DNA of 51,284 nt from CAZAPG01 sp964486935. Lineage in GTDB: Bacteria; Chloroflexota; Anaerolineae; 4572-78; J111. Made by a program: the position numbers and the translations under genes. The notes below the pieces were generated by a model. The model ran no database searches, was not told where the DNA came from, and saw only the letters and a program-made list of their open reading frames with translations. Positions 24,380 to 31,724 of the stretch are shown piece after piece (position 1 is the first letter of the stretch; each line of letters starts with the position of its first letter). The DNA lies in NCBI GenBank assembly GCA_964486935.1, contig CAZAPG010000055.1, positions 1-51,284 of the forward strand. Direction: 5' to 3'.

Positions 24380-25573
24380 ATGGAAGCAAGCGCAAATGTA
24401 ACGCCATCAACGCCGGATGGCCAGGGGCCGGGAGGGACTGCAATTATCAGCCGTATTTTAGATACGGTGCTGGTGCCGGTTCTGGCCGTTTTCTCGGCGC
24501 TGGTAATTGGCGGCCTCATTATCATCATCACCGACCCGGCCGTATATGCCGCTTTTAGAGAGGGCGGCCTCTTAGCCGGGTTGGCCGCTGCCTGGGGAGC
24601 GGTGCGGCTGGCCTATGGCGCCCTGCTGTCCGGCTCGCTGGGCGATGCCGGGGCTATCAGCGAGAGCCTGGTAGCCTCAACGCCTTATATTTTTGCCGGG
24701 CTGGCCGTAGCCTTTGGCTTTAGAGGCGGCCTGTTTAACATTGGCGGCGAAGGCCAGCTTTTGGTAGCTGCCGGGGCCGCCGTAATTATTGGGTATAGCT
24801 TTCAATTGCCGGCCTTTATCCATTTGCCGCTGGCCTTTTTGGGCGGCGTGTTGGCCGGCGCACTTTACGGCGCAATTCCCGGCTATCTTAAAGCTAAAAC
24901 CGGGGCGCATGAAGTCATCAACACCATTATGATGAATTACATTGCCTTTAGATTTTTTAGCTGGGCTTTTACCGGCCCCCTGCGCCGCCCCGGCGGCGAC
25001 AGGCCCGTTACCCAAGAAATTCTGCCCACCGCTTATTTGCCCCAGCTTTTTGAAGGCTATCGTTTCCACTGGGGATTTTTTGTGGCCTTGCTGGTTGCCT
25101 TTGGCGTTTGGTGGCTGTTATTTAAAACCACGCTGGGCTTTGAAATTAGAACCGTTGGGGCCAACCCCAGCGCGGCCCGTTACGGCGGTATTAAAATTAC
25201 GCGCATCACCGTGCTAACCATGGCTATTAGCGGCGGGCTGGCCGGTATGGCCGGCGCTAACGAGGTGCTGGGGCTGAATCACTTTTTGGCCGATGGCTTT
25301 TCGTCGGGTTACGGGTTCGACGCGATTGCGCTGGCTCTATTGGGCAAAAGCCACCCGTTAGGGGTGGTGCTGGCCGCGCTGCTATTTGGCACGCTGCGGA
25401 GTGGGGCCACCCGCATGCAGTCAATTGCCAGTATCCCCATTGATATAATTTCGGTGGTGCAGGCGCTGGTAATTGTATTTATTGCTGCCCCGGCCATTGT
25501 CCGCTGGATTTACCGGGTCAGGGTTAAAACCGATGTTGAAAGCACAACCTTTACCAGGGGTTGGGGCGCTTAA
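24380..25573 (+). CDS. Nucleoside ABC transporter permease 1 (NupP-like)
   Basis: 397 residues with 9-10 hydrophobic segments and the BPD_transp_2 hallmarks: LVASTPYIFAGLAVAFGFRGGLFNIGGEGQL near residues 95-125 and TGAHEVINTIMMNYIAF, then AVGANPSAARYGGI-like coupling sequence (RTVGANPSAARYGGIKI). It forms the membrane channel together with the next gene product. The preferred start is ATG 24380, 5 nt after AAAGGTGG; GTG 24371 in the same frame overlaps that site. Confidence 0.9.
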   Translation: MEASANVTPSTPDGQGPGGTAIISRILDTVLVPVLAVFSALVIGGLIIIITDPAVYAAFREGGLLAGLAAAWGAVRLAYGALLSGSLGDAGAISESLVASTPYIFAGLAVAFGFRGGLFNIGGEGQLLVAAGAAVIIGYSFQLPAFIHLPLAFLGGVLAGALYGAIPGYLKAKTGAHEVINTIMMNYIAFRFFSWAFTGPLRRPGGDRPVTQEILPTAYLPQLFEGYRFHWGFFVALLVAFGVWWLLFKTTLGFEIRTVGANPSAARYGGIKITRITVLTMAISGGLAGMAGANEVLGLNHFLADGFSSGYGFDAIALALLGKSHPLGVVLAALLFGTLRSGATRMQSIASIPIDIISVVQALVIVFIAAPAIVRWIYRVRVKTDVESTTFTRGWGA

Positions 25574-25582
25574 CAGGAGGCA

Positions 25583-26980
25583 ATGAACCATATGGCAACT
25601 GCAACTGCTTCGGCAACAATGGCTTCCATTGAAAACAAACGTAATGTTGGTATGGGGGTATTCTTTTTGGCTGTAGCCCTGGTTATTTTTGGCCTGTTTG
25701 CGCTCAACGCCACCTCAGAAATGACAACCACTTTTGGCTTGAACCCCGGAGCCAGAACCAACGCTCCCAGAATTGGAGATTGGGTGTTACCTACCCAAAA
25801 CACGCTCTGGTTTTTATCAATTGTAGTGGCCTTTATGGGGGGCTGGCAACTGGCCAAAGGATTCAATAAATGGCTCTATGCTGCCCTGCTGGTGGTTTCT
25901 TTAATTTTTGTATTTGCCTTTTTGGTTTGGGCGGCGCGGGGCATTTCTATGAATTTGCTGGGCATGCTTTCGGCCTCGTTAATCCGGGCTACGCCCATAG
26001 CCTTTGGCGCCTTAAGCGGAATTTTGTGCGAGCGCGCCGGGGTAATTAATATTGCCATTGAAGGCATGATGTTGAGTGGAGCCATGGTGGCCGTTTTTGT
26101 CTCTAGTATCTTCCGCAATTATGATGCCATTAACCCCAACACCGGCGCGCCGTTGTTTCCGGTATGGTTTGCTAATTTGGGCGAAACGTTAAGCAATTAC
26201 AGCATTACCGCTAATTTGCCCTGGTATCTGCTATTGGGTTTGGTTGGCGGGATGCTAACCGGCGGGGCGCTGGCGGCCTTCCACGCCTGGCTTTCGGTAA
26301 CGTTTAAGGTTGACCAGATTGTAAGCGGTACCGTAATTAATATATTTGCCGTGGGCATCACCAGCTTTCTGAGCCAGCGTTTTTTGCAAACCATTCAACC
26401 GTTGAACAGCGGCGGCACCTTTAGAACTATGTCGGTGCCCGGCCTGTCTGGCATACCCATTATTGGCCCCCTGTTTTTTGAAAACAGCTTCATCCTCTAT
26501 CTGTTGTTCATATTGGTAATTGTTATTCACGTGGTGCTTTTCTACACGCGCTGGGGCTTGCGCACCATCGCCGTAGGTGAGCACCCCAAAGCCGCCGATA
26601 CCCTGGGCATTAATGTGTTCAAAATGCGCTACATCAACGTAATTATGGGCGGCATGGTTGCCGGAATTGGCGGGGCCTATTTTACCATTGGTTCGGTGGG
26701 GCGCTTTGATGAGGTTATGACTGCCGGCAAAGGATTTATTGGCCTGGCCGCCATGATTTTTGGCAAGTGGACGCCGTTGGGCGCATTCGGGGCCTCGCTA
26801 ATTTTTGGTTTTGCCGACGCCCTGCAGGTGAAACTTCAGGGGCTGGGCATTGACCAGGTTCCTATCCCCAGCGAGTTCTTGCTGATGGCCCCCTATATTG
26901 TCACTATGGTCGTACTGGCCGGGGCTATCGGCCAGGCCATTCCCCCGGCTGCCGATGGCAAGCCATATGAAAAGGATTAG
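25583..26980 (+). CDS. Nucleoside ABC transporter permease 2 (NupQ-like)
   Basis: 465 residues. The C-terminal ~330 residues are a BPD_transp_2 permease (ATPIAFGALSGILCERAGVINIAIEGMMLSGA; DQIVSGTVINIFAVGITSF; RTIAVGEHPKAADTLGI). An N-terminal extension of ~110 residues with two or three extra hydrophobic segments precedes it. Two in-frame ATGs are possible: 25583 (2 nt from AGGAGG, rather close) and 25592 (11 nt, rather far). The gene ends the transporter locus and a terminator follows. Confidence 0.9.
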   Translation: MNHMATATASATMASIENKRNVGMGVFFLAVALVIFGLFALNATSEMTTTFGLNPGARTNAPRIGDWVLPTQNTLWFLSIVVAFMGGWQLAKGFNKWLYAALLVVSLIFVFAFLVWAARGISMNLLGMLSASLIRATPIAFGALSGILCERAGVINIAIEGMMLSGAMVAVFVSSIFRNYDAINPNTGAPLFPVWFANLGETLSNYSITANLPWYLLLGLVGGMLTGGALAAFHAWLSVTFKVDQIVSGTVINIFAVGITSFLSQRFLQTIQPLNSGGTFRTMSVPGLSGIPIIGPLFFENSFILYLLFILVIVIHVVLFYTRWGLRTIAVGEHPKAADTLGINVFKMRYINVIMGGMVAGIGGAYFTIGSVGRFDEVMTAGKGFIGLAAMIFGKWTPLGAFGASLIFGFADALQVKLQGLGIDQVPIPSEFLLMAPYIVTMVVLAGAIGQAIPPAADGKPYEKD

Positions 26981-26994
26981 CCGCAACCATTATC

Positions 26995-27031
26995 AAGGCC
27001 GGCTCCGCACAAACGGAGGTGGCCTTTTTTT
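26995..27031 (+). terminator. Rho-independent terminator of the transporter locus
   Basis: Stem AAGGCC / GGCCTT with inner CTCCG / CGGAG pairing and a run of seven T. It lies 14 nt after the last permease stop. Confidence 0.85.
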
Positions 27032-27297
27032 GATACTTGCGGCTGCGCGCAGTGAGGTGAAACTATAGTTTTTCACTTCTTCGGCGGCGTATCGCCAGCC
27101 TTATGATGGCTTCTGCGAAAATAGATGGATGGAGTCCCAAAGCTTGCTTTGGCCTACCACCAGAGCAAACTCTGGACTCCTTATCCTATCCTTTTTCTTT
27201 TTCATTCGCGTTGCTGCCGAAGGCGTTAGGAACTGTCCAACTCCTGTGAAAACAGATTGAAAGAACCTGTCAAGCTCAAAAACCTGCTGGTTAAAAA
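27032..27297. other. Intergenic region ahead of the GTPase signalling cluster
   Basis: No gene seen. It holds a small palindrome AAACTATAGTTT near 27060-27071 and the three-way-junction element at 27131-27180. No convincing promoter for the response regulator was identified. Confidence 0.4.
27131..27180. repeat. Cloverleaf-like inverted-repeat element
   Basis: An outer stem GGAGT (27131-27135) / ACTCC (27176-27180) encloses two perfect hairpins: CCAAAGC-TT-GCTTTGG (27137-27152) and CCAGAG-CAAA-CTCTGG (27160-27175). It would fold as a three-way junction on either strand. No T-run follows. Confidence 0.6.
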
Positions 27298-28026
27298 ATG
27301 TTAACATATTCAGGAATCGAAGAGACCCCTGCCGGCGCACAGCGCATTCTAATTGTTGACGACGACCCGGCCTTGCTAAAACTGGTGGCCGATAAACTTT
27401 ATAAAGAAGGCTTTGAAATAATGAAGGCCGCCTCCGGGGCGCAGGCGTTAGAAATAATTGAAGCAAACGGCCTGCCGCACCTGGCCATTGTCGATTACAT
27501 GATGCCGGGCATGGATGGTTTTGAGTTTTGCCAAATTGTACAAGAGTACTGCGATCTGCCGGTTATTATGCTGACCGCCATAGACCAGGAAGAAATTGTT
27601 ATCCAGGGGCTTGAGCATTATGCCGAAGATTACGTAACCAAACCGTTCAGCCCCAGAGAGCTGGCAGCCCGCGTTAAACGCGTCCTCCGCAGAATTGGCG
27701 ATTTTGGCTACGCCCTTAACCGAACCGTTACAGTTGATGACCGTTTTGAAGTAAACTTTGTGCAACAGCAAGCGGTTGTTGACACCCAACCCGTATCCCT
27801 CACCCCCATTGAAACCAAATTATTGTATATCCTTATGCGCAACGCCGGCAGAATTACCACCACCGATTTTTTGCTCCGCCGTTTGTGGCCGTTAGAAGAA
27901 GTGTTTGAAGACACCTTGCGGGTTCACATCCATCGCCTGCGCCACAAAATAGAGGCCGATCCATCAAAACCTCAATACATCATTACCGAGCGTGGCAAAG
28001 GGTATAGTTTTCCGCTGGTTAACTAA
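27298..28026 (+). CDS. OmpR-type response regulator of the GTPase cluster
   Basis: 242 residues. Receiver domain: LIVDDDPALLKL (19-30), phospho-acceptor D66 (IVDYMMPGMDG), T of MLTAID and K of TKPFSPREL. The C-terminal winged helix reads LTPIETKLLYILMRNAGRITTTDFLLRRLW and ends ITERGKGYSFPLVN. It is followed by genes for a coiled-coil protein, a membrane sensor, a small GTPase and a PAS kinase, all on one strand, and the kinase is the likely phosphodonor. No strong ribosome-binding site precedes the ATG. Confidence 0.9.
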   Translation: MLTYSGIEETPAGAQRILIVDDDPALLKLVADKLYKEGFEIMKAASGAQALEIIEANGLPHLAIVDYMMPGMDGFEFCQIVQEYCDLPVIMLTAIDQEEIVIQGLEHYAEDYVTKPFSPRELAARVKRVLRRIGDFGYALNRTVTVDDRFEVNFVQQQAVVDTQPVSLTPIETKLLYILMRNAGRITTTDFLLRRLWPLEEVFEDTLRVHIHRLRHKIEADPSKPQYIITERGKGYSFPLVN

Positions 28027-28088
28027 CGCTTTGTAATGCCGGTTGTAAGGTTTCAATTATAAAATCAACCATATCTGGAGGAGAAATA

Positions 28089-28493
28089 ATGACTGATACC
28101 AAACAAGGCGATACCCTGACAGGTCAGGCGACCAGCCAGGATGTGGAACGAATTAGAGATATTATTTTTGGCCCCCAAATACGCGATTACGAGTCGCGAT
28201 TTCAAATCGTTCAGCGCGACCTGGATAGGCTTCAGCAAGAAATTGACCGGCTGGCCGGCCAATTAACCGACCAGGGAGGCGACCAGAACAAGAAGCTGCA
28301 AGGTTTGCGCCAGGAAATGCGTCAGGCCGATGATAATATCCGCGATGAGTTGCGTCAAACCAGCCAGCGCCTGACCGATGAGAAAGTAGACCGGCTGGCC
28401 CTGGGCGAGCTATTTATAGAGTTAGGCAACCATTTAAAGAACGGCGGGTCGCTGGCGGAACTATTAAAAGGCTTGGGTGGCAACGTAGAGTAA
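28089..28493 (+). CDS. Small coiled-coil protein of the GTPase cluster
   Basis: 134 residues, hydrophilic, with long heptad-like helices between about 20 and 105 (IVQRDLDRLQQEIDRLAGQL; LRQEMRQADDNIRDELRQTSQRL). No membrane segment or enzyme motif. The ribosome-binding site is strong (GGAGGAGA). The C-terminus (LGELFIELGNHLKNGGSLAELLKGL) looks like a short helical docking segment. Related proteins occur next to small GTPases in other bacteria as far as I recall, but no function can be assigned. It may bridge the GTPase and the membrane protein encoded next. Confidence 0.75.
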   Translation: MTDTKQGDTLTGQATSQDVERIRDIIFGPQIRDYESRFQIVQRDLDRLQQEIDRLAGQLTDQGGDQNKKLQGLRQEMRQADDNIRDELRQTSQRLTDEKVDRLALGELFIELGNHLKNGGSLAELLKGLGGNVE

Positions 28494-28503
28494 GGGTTAA
28501 GGC

Positions 28504-29904
28504 ATGCCAACATACCCCCACAGCGATGATGACGCCAGGCCGGCCGGCAAAACGGAAAACCCCGATGCTTCTTTACCTGATGGCGACCCCGCGCTTGAGG
28601 CCCTGCAAGAAATTTTACTGTCGCGCTACAGCAAGCGCGTAGCTCAATTAGAAAGCGAGCTTGATGACCTGGAGCGGCGCGTTACCGATAAAGACGCTTT
28701 TGTGGCAATGGTTACGCCGGTTCTGGGTGATGCAATTCGCCGTAAAATTCGCGATGCCCGCGATGAGATGATTGAGGCGTTGTACCCCATTATTGGGCAA
28801 ACCGTTGTGCGGGCAGTGTCAGAAGCTATTAGAGATTTGGCTCGCACCATCGACGCTCAAATGCGCACCACATTTAACATTCAATCATTTGGGCGCCGGT
28901 TGCGGGCGCAGGCCAGCGGGGTGTCGAGCGCGGAAATGGTGCTGCGCGAGTCTTTGCCTTTTGATGTGGCCGAAATATTTTTAATTCACCGCGAGTCTGG
29001 GCTGTTGCTGTGGCATCTTTCCAGAGACCCGGAGGCCAACATCGACTCAGATTTAATTAGCGGAATGCTCACCGCCATCAGAGATTTTGTGGCCGAATCG
29101 TTTGGCCAGAAAGAGCCGGGCGACCTCGACGAAATTCAATATGGCGAGCGGCGCATTCTAATTGAGGCCGCCCAATACGCCTACCTGGCTGTGGTGATTG
29201 ATGGCATCGAGCCGCCCGGTTTCAGAGCCGAGATGCGCGAGCGTTTGATTGAGGTGGATTATGCCCACGAGGGCGTGCTAAAAAATTATCAGGGCGACCC
29301 GACGCCGCTGACTCCGGTTGAAGAGCCGCTGGGGGCGCTGGCCAAAACAACGCAGCCCAACCAACTCAACCCCACCCAAAAACGTGTGCTAACCGGCCTG
29401 AGCGGCGTGGTCGCTTTATGTTTTTTGGGCAGTTGCGTGGCCGGTGTCTGGGGCTGGCAAATTGCGCAAAACACGCCTACACCGGCGCCGGTGGTTATTC
29501 AGCCCACAGCCACCCCTACCTTTACTCAAACGCCTTCGCCAACCTTTACCGTAACCCCCAGCCCCACCCCAACCCCAACAGCCACTTTTACCCCCACCCC
29601 AACGCCAACCTTTACCCCCACGGCTACGCCAACCAGCACGGCCACGCCAACCCCTTCGCCAATTGTGGGGATGATGACAGGCAATGTGTGGCTGCGCCAG
29701 CAACCGAGTGCCGACTCAGAGCGGTTAGGCGTTGTTTTAGAGCGGGGCCAGCCGGTAGAAATTATGGCTGTATTTGGCGAATGGTATCGCGTTCGCTGGG
29801 CGCCACAATCAAACGCCGAAGTGGTTGGTTGGGCGCCCGCAGAGTGGGTTGGCACCCTCTCACCCTTGCCCAATAATATCATCACGCCGGTTGCCGGTCC
29901 ATAA
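28504..29904 (+). CDS. Single-pass membrane protein with cytoplasmic sensor domain and external SH3b domain
   Basis: 466 residues. The N-terminal part is helical and coiled-coil-like (30-130). Residues ~150-265 (IFLIHRESGLLLWHLS, ISGMLTAIRDFVAESFG, YGERRILIE, YAYLAVVIDGIEPP) resemble the roadblock/longin-like domain found before OmpA-type or cyclase modules in other bacteria. One TM is at about 296-320. Next comes a Thr-Pro-rich linker (324-387) and a C-terminal SH3b domain (388-452; NVWLRQQPSADSERLGVVLERGQPVEI). The expected topology is sensor domain inside, SH3b outside, where it could contact cell wall. It sits 10 nt after the coiled-coil gene and upstream of the GTPase, a natural partner for a longin-like fold. 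Confidence 0.8.
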   Translation: MPTYPHSDDDARPAGKTENPDASLPDGDPALEALQEILLSRYSKRVAQLESELDDLERRVTDKDAFVAMVTPVLGDAIRRKIRDARDEMIEALYPIIGQTVVRAVSEAIRDLARTIDAQMRTTFNIQSFGRRLRAQASGVSSAEMVLRESLPFDVAEIFLIHRESGLLLWHLSRDPEANIDSDLISGMLTAIRDFVAESFGQKEPGDLDEIQYGERRILIEAAQYAYLAVVIDGIEPPGFRAEMRERLIEVDYAHEGVLKNYQGDPTPLTPVEEPLGALAKTTQPNQLNPTQKRVLTGLSGVVALCFLGSCVAGVWGWQIAQNTPTPAPVVIQPTATPTFTQTPSPTFTVTPSPTPTPTATFTPTPTPTFTPTATPTSTATPTPSPIVGMMTGNVWLRQQPSADSERLGVVLERGQPVEIMAVFGEWYRVRWAPQSNAEVVGWAPAEWVGTLSPLPNNIITPVAGP

Positions 29905-29918
29905 AGGACCTGTCTCAA

Positions 29919-29975
29919 AAATTGGGAATAGATGGAGGGCGTGGGGGTATCCTCCTACCGAAGGTGTCCCAATTT
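29919..29975 (+). other. Nested hairpin in front of the GTPase gene
   Basis: Arms AAATTGGGA (29919-29927) and TCCCAATTT (29967-29975) pair perfectly around an inner GGAGG (29934-29938) / CCTCC (29951-29955). It lies in the 108-nt gap before the GTPase, after the membrane-sensor stop, and has no T-run. Confidence 0.5.
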
Positions 29976-30012
29976 CCTAAATTTTGGAACGCACCCGTCC
30001 ATAAAGGAAATA

Positions 30013-30528
30013 ATGATAAAGTTAAGTAAAAAAGTTTGCCTGCTGGGCGATTTTGCGGTTGGCAAAACCAGTTTGGTTCGCCGTTTTGTGTACAACCGAT
30101 TCGACGATAAATACATCAGCACTATTGGGGTGAAGGTTAGTCGCAAAACCGTAGCGGTTTCTGCCGGCGGCAATCTGGTTGAAATAACAATGATGCTATG
30201 GGACCTGGCCGGCAGCGAGGAATTTAATCAGGTGCGGGCCAGCTACTTGCGCGGCGCAGCAGGGGCGATACTGGTTTGCGATTTGACTCGCCCTGAAACG
30301 CTGGAAAATTTGCAAGCATACGCTGCCACCCTGTTGGCAACCAACCCCAACGCTAAACTGGTAATAGCCACCAACAAGTCCGACCTGGTTGAGCAACAAC
30401 GGCTTGCCCCGGAGCAAATAGAACAGGTGGCTGCCCAATTAAACGCCCCCTTCTACCTTACCAGCGCCAAATCTGGAAACGAAGTAGAGACTCTTTTCAG
30501 GCATTTGGCAGAACTTCTGGCGGCTTAA
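30013..30528 (+). CDS. Rab-like small GTPase
   Basis: 171 residues, a single Ras-superfamily G domain: G1 GDFAVGKTS (12-20), G2 T37 in STIGVKV, G3 D64-LAG67, G4 NKSD (121-124), G5 TSAKSG. The residue after the G3 glycine is S68, where Ras/Rab proteins have the catalytic Gln, so intrinsic hydrolysis is probably low and a partner may be needed. There is no prenylation motif, as expected in bacteria. Start is ATG 30013 with AAAGGAAATA upstream; an in-frame extension to 29932 runs through the hairpin region and lacks family similarity. The kinase gene follows after 14 nt. Confidence 0.92.
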   Translation: MIKLSKKVCLLGDFAVGKTSLVRRFVYNRFDDKYISTIGVKVSRKTVAVSAGGNLVEITMMLWDLAGSEEFNQVRASYLRGAAGAILVCDLTRPETLENLQAYAATLLATNPNAKLVIATNKSDLVEQQRLAPEQIEQVAAQLNAPFYLTSAKSGNEVETLFRHLAELLAA

Positions 30529-30542
30529 TTTAGGATTTTCCT

Positions 30543-31724
30543 ATGAATACAGCGGTTGTTAAAACAATTTTGCAAGACCGAAAAATCACATATGTTGTTA
30601 CCGACCGCCACTTGCGAATAGTAGAGTTAAGCGACGCAGTGGGGGTATTTCAAGAAAATGGCTACCAATCTTTAGTCGGAAACTCTTTGTTAGAACTGGT
30701 GCCCGAACTGGTTGGCAACGAAGTGGCGTTGGGTGATATTTTAGCCGGAAACCTGCCCCGTTTTGAATTACCCTGGGTTAACTTTGAGCTAATAGAAGGC
30801 CAAACCCAGTATCTAAATATGGTTGACCTGCCTCACAGAGACTCAATGGGGCAGATTGTCGGGATTATTCATCTGGTACAGGATGTGACCGACATGGGAG
30901 AAATCCACCAACAACTCACCCAACATCGTAATGAGTTGAGCCTTCTGCAACAAAAGTTAGCGCGCCAAAACCGTGACCTGGCTACCATAAACGCCGAGTT
31001 ACAACGCCTGAGCGATGCAAAATCTATGTTTGTGTCGGTGGCCGCCCACGAGTTGAATTCTCCGCTTGCTTCAATTTTGGGTTATCTGGAATTGCTCCTG
31101 GATACCGATATTTACGACCCTTTGACCGCTAATCAGCGCGAGGTTTTAGATATTTTGTACCACAGCGCCAAACGGCTCACAAATATTGTTAAAAATTTGC
31201 TGGACGTGACTCGAATTGAAACTGAGCGGATTGAGCTGGCTTTAAAGCCGGTCAATCTGGTTGAGATGGTGGAAAGCCTCCTTGCAGAGTTTAAGCCACA
31301 GCTACAAACAAAGGGGCAAACCCTCTCGCTGCATATTCAGCCTGATTTGCCCTATGCTTTGTGCGATGAAAATAGAACTGCTCAAATTATTAGCAATTTA
31401 ATTAGTAATGCCATTAAATATACGCTTGAGCAGGGGAAAATAAAGGTTAAAATCAACCTTATCGACAGCGAAGAATTTTTGCAGATTGCAATTGCTGATA
31501 ATGGCGTAGGAATTTCAATTGAGGACCAGGCCCAAATGTTCAGACGCTTTTTTAGGGCCAAAAGCGCCGGTTTAGCCAGGGCGACAGGGTCGGGGTTGGG
31601 GCTGTATATTACCCAATCGCTGGTAGAGTTGCAAGGCGGCCGGATATGGTTTGAAAGCGAACTGAACAAGGGCAGTACATTTTTTATTACCTTACCCGTT
31701 GCCGGGCGTCTGATTGACGCTTAA
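30543..31724 (+). CDS. Soluble PAS-domain histidine kinase
   Basis: 393 residues without membrane segments. A PAS-like domain covers about 12-115 (YVVTDRHLRIVELSDAV ... GIIHLVQDVTDMGE). A coiled coil leads to HisKA with H169 in VAAHELNSPLASILG. The HATPase_c domain has IISNLISNAIKYT, IADNGVGIS and GSGLGLYITQSLVELQ. It probably phosphorylates the regulator at 27298-28026, perhaps under control of the GTPase next to it. Its stop codon overlaps the stop of the convergent gene in TTAA. Confidence 0.92.
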   Translation: MNTAVVKTILQDRKITYVVTDRHLRIVELSDAVGVFQENGYQSLVGNSLLELVPELVGNEVALGDILAGNLPRFELPWVNFELIEGQTQYLNMVDLPHRDSMGQIVGIIHLVQDVTDMGEIHQQLTQHRNELSLLQQKLARQNRDLATINAELQRLSDAKSMFVSVAAHELNSPLASILGYLELLLDTDIYDPLTANQREVLDILYHSAKRLTNIVKNLLDVTRIETERIELALKPVNLVEMVESLLAEFKPQLQTKGQTLSLHIQPDLPYALCDENRTAQIISNLISNAIKYTLEQGKIKVKINLIDSEEFLQIAIADNGVGISIEDQAQMFRRFFRAKSAGLARATGSGLGLYITQSLVELQGGRIWFESELNKGSTFFITLPVAGRLIDA

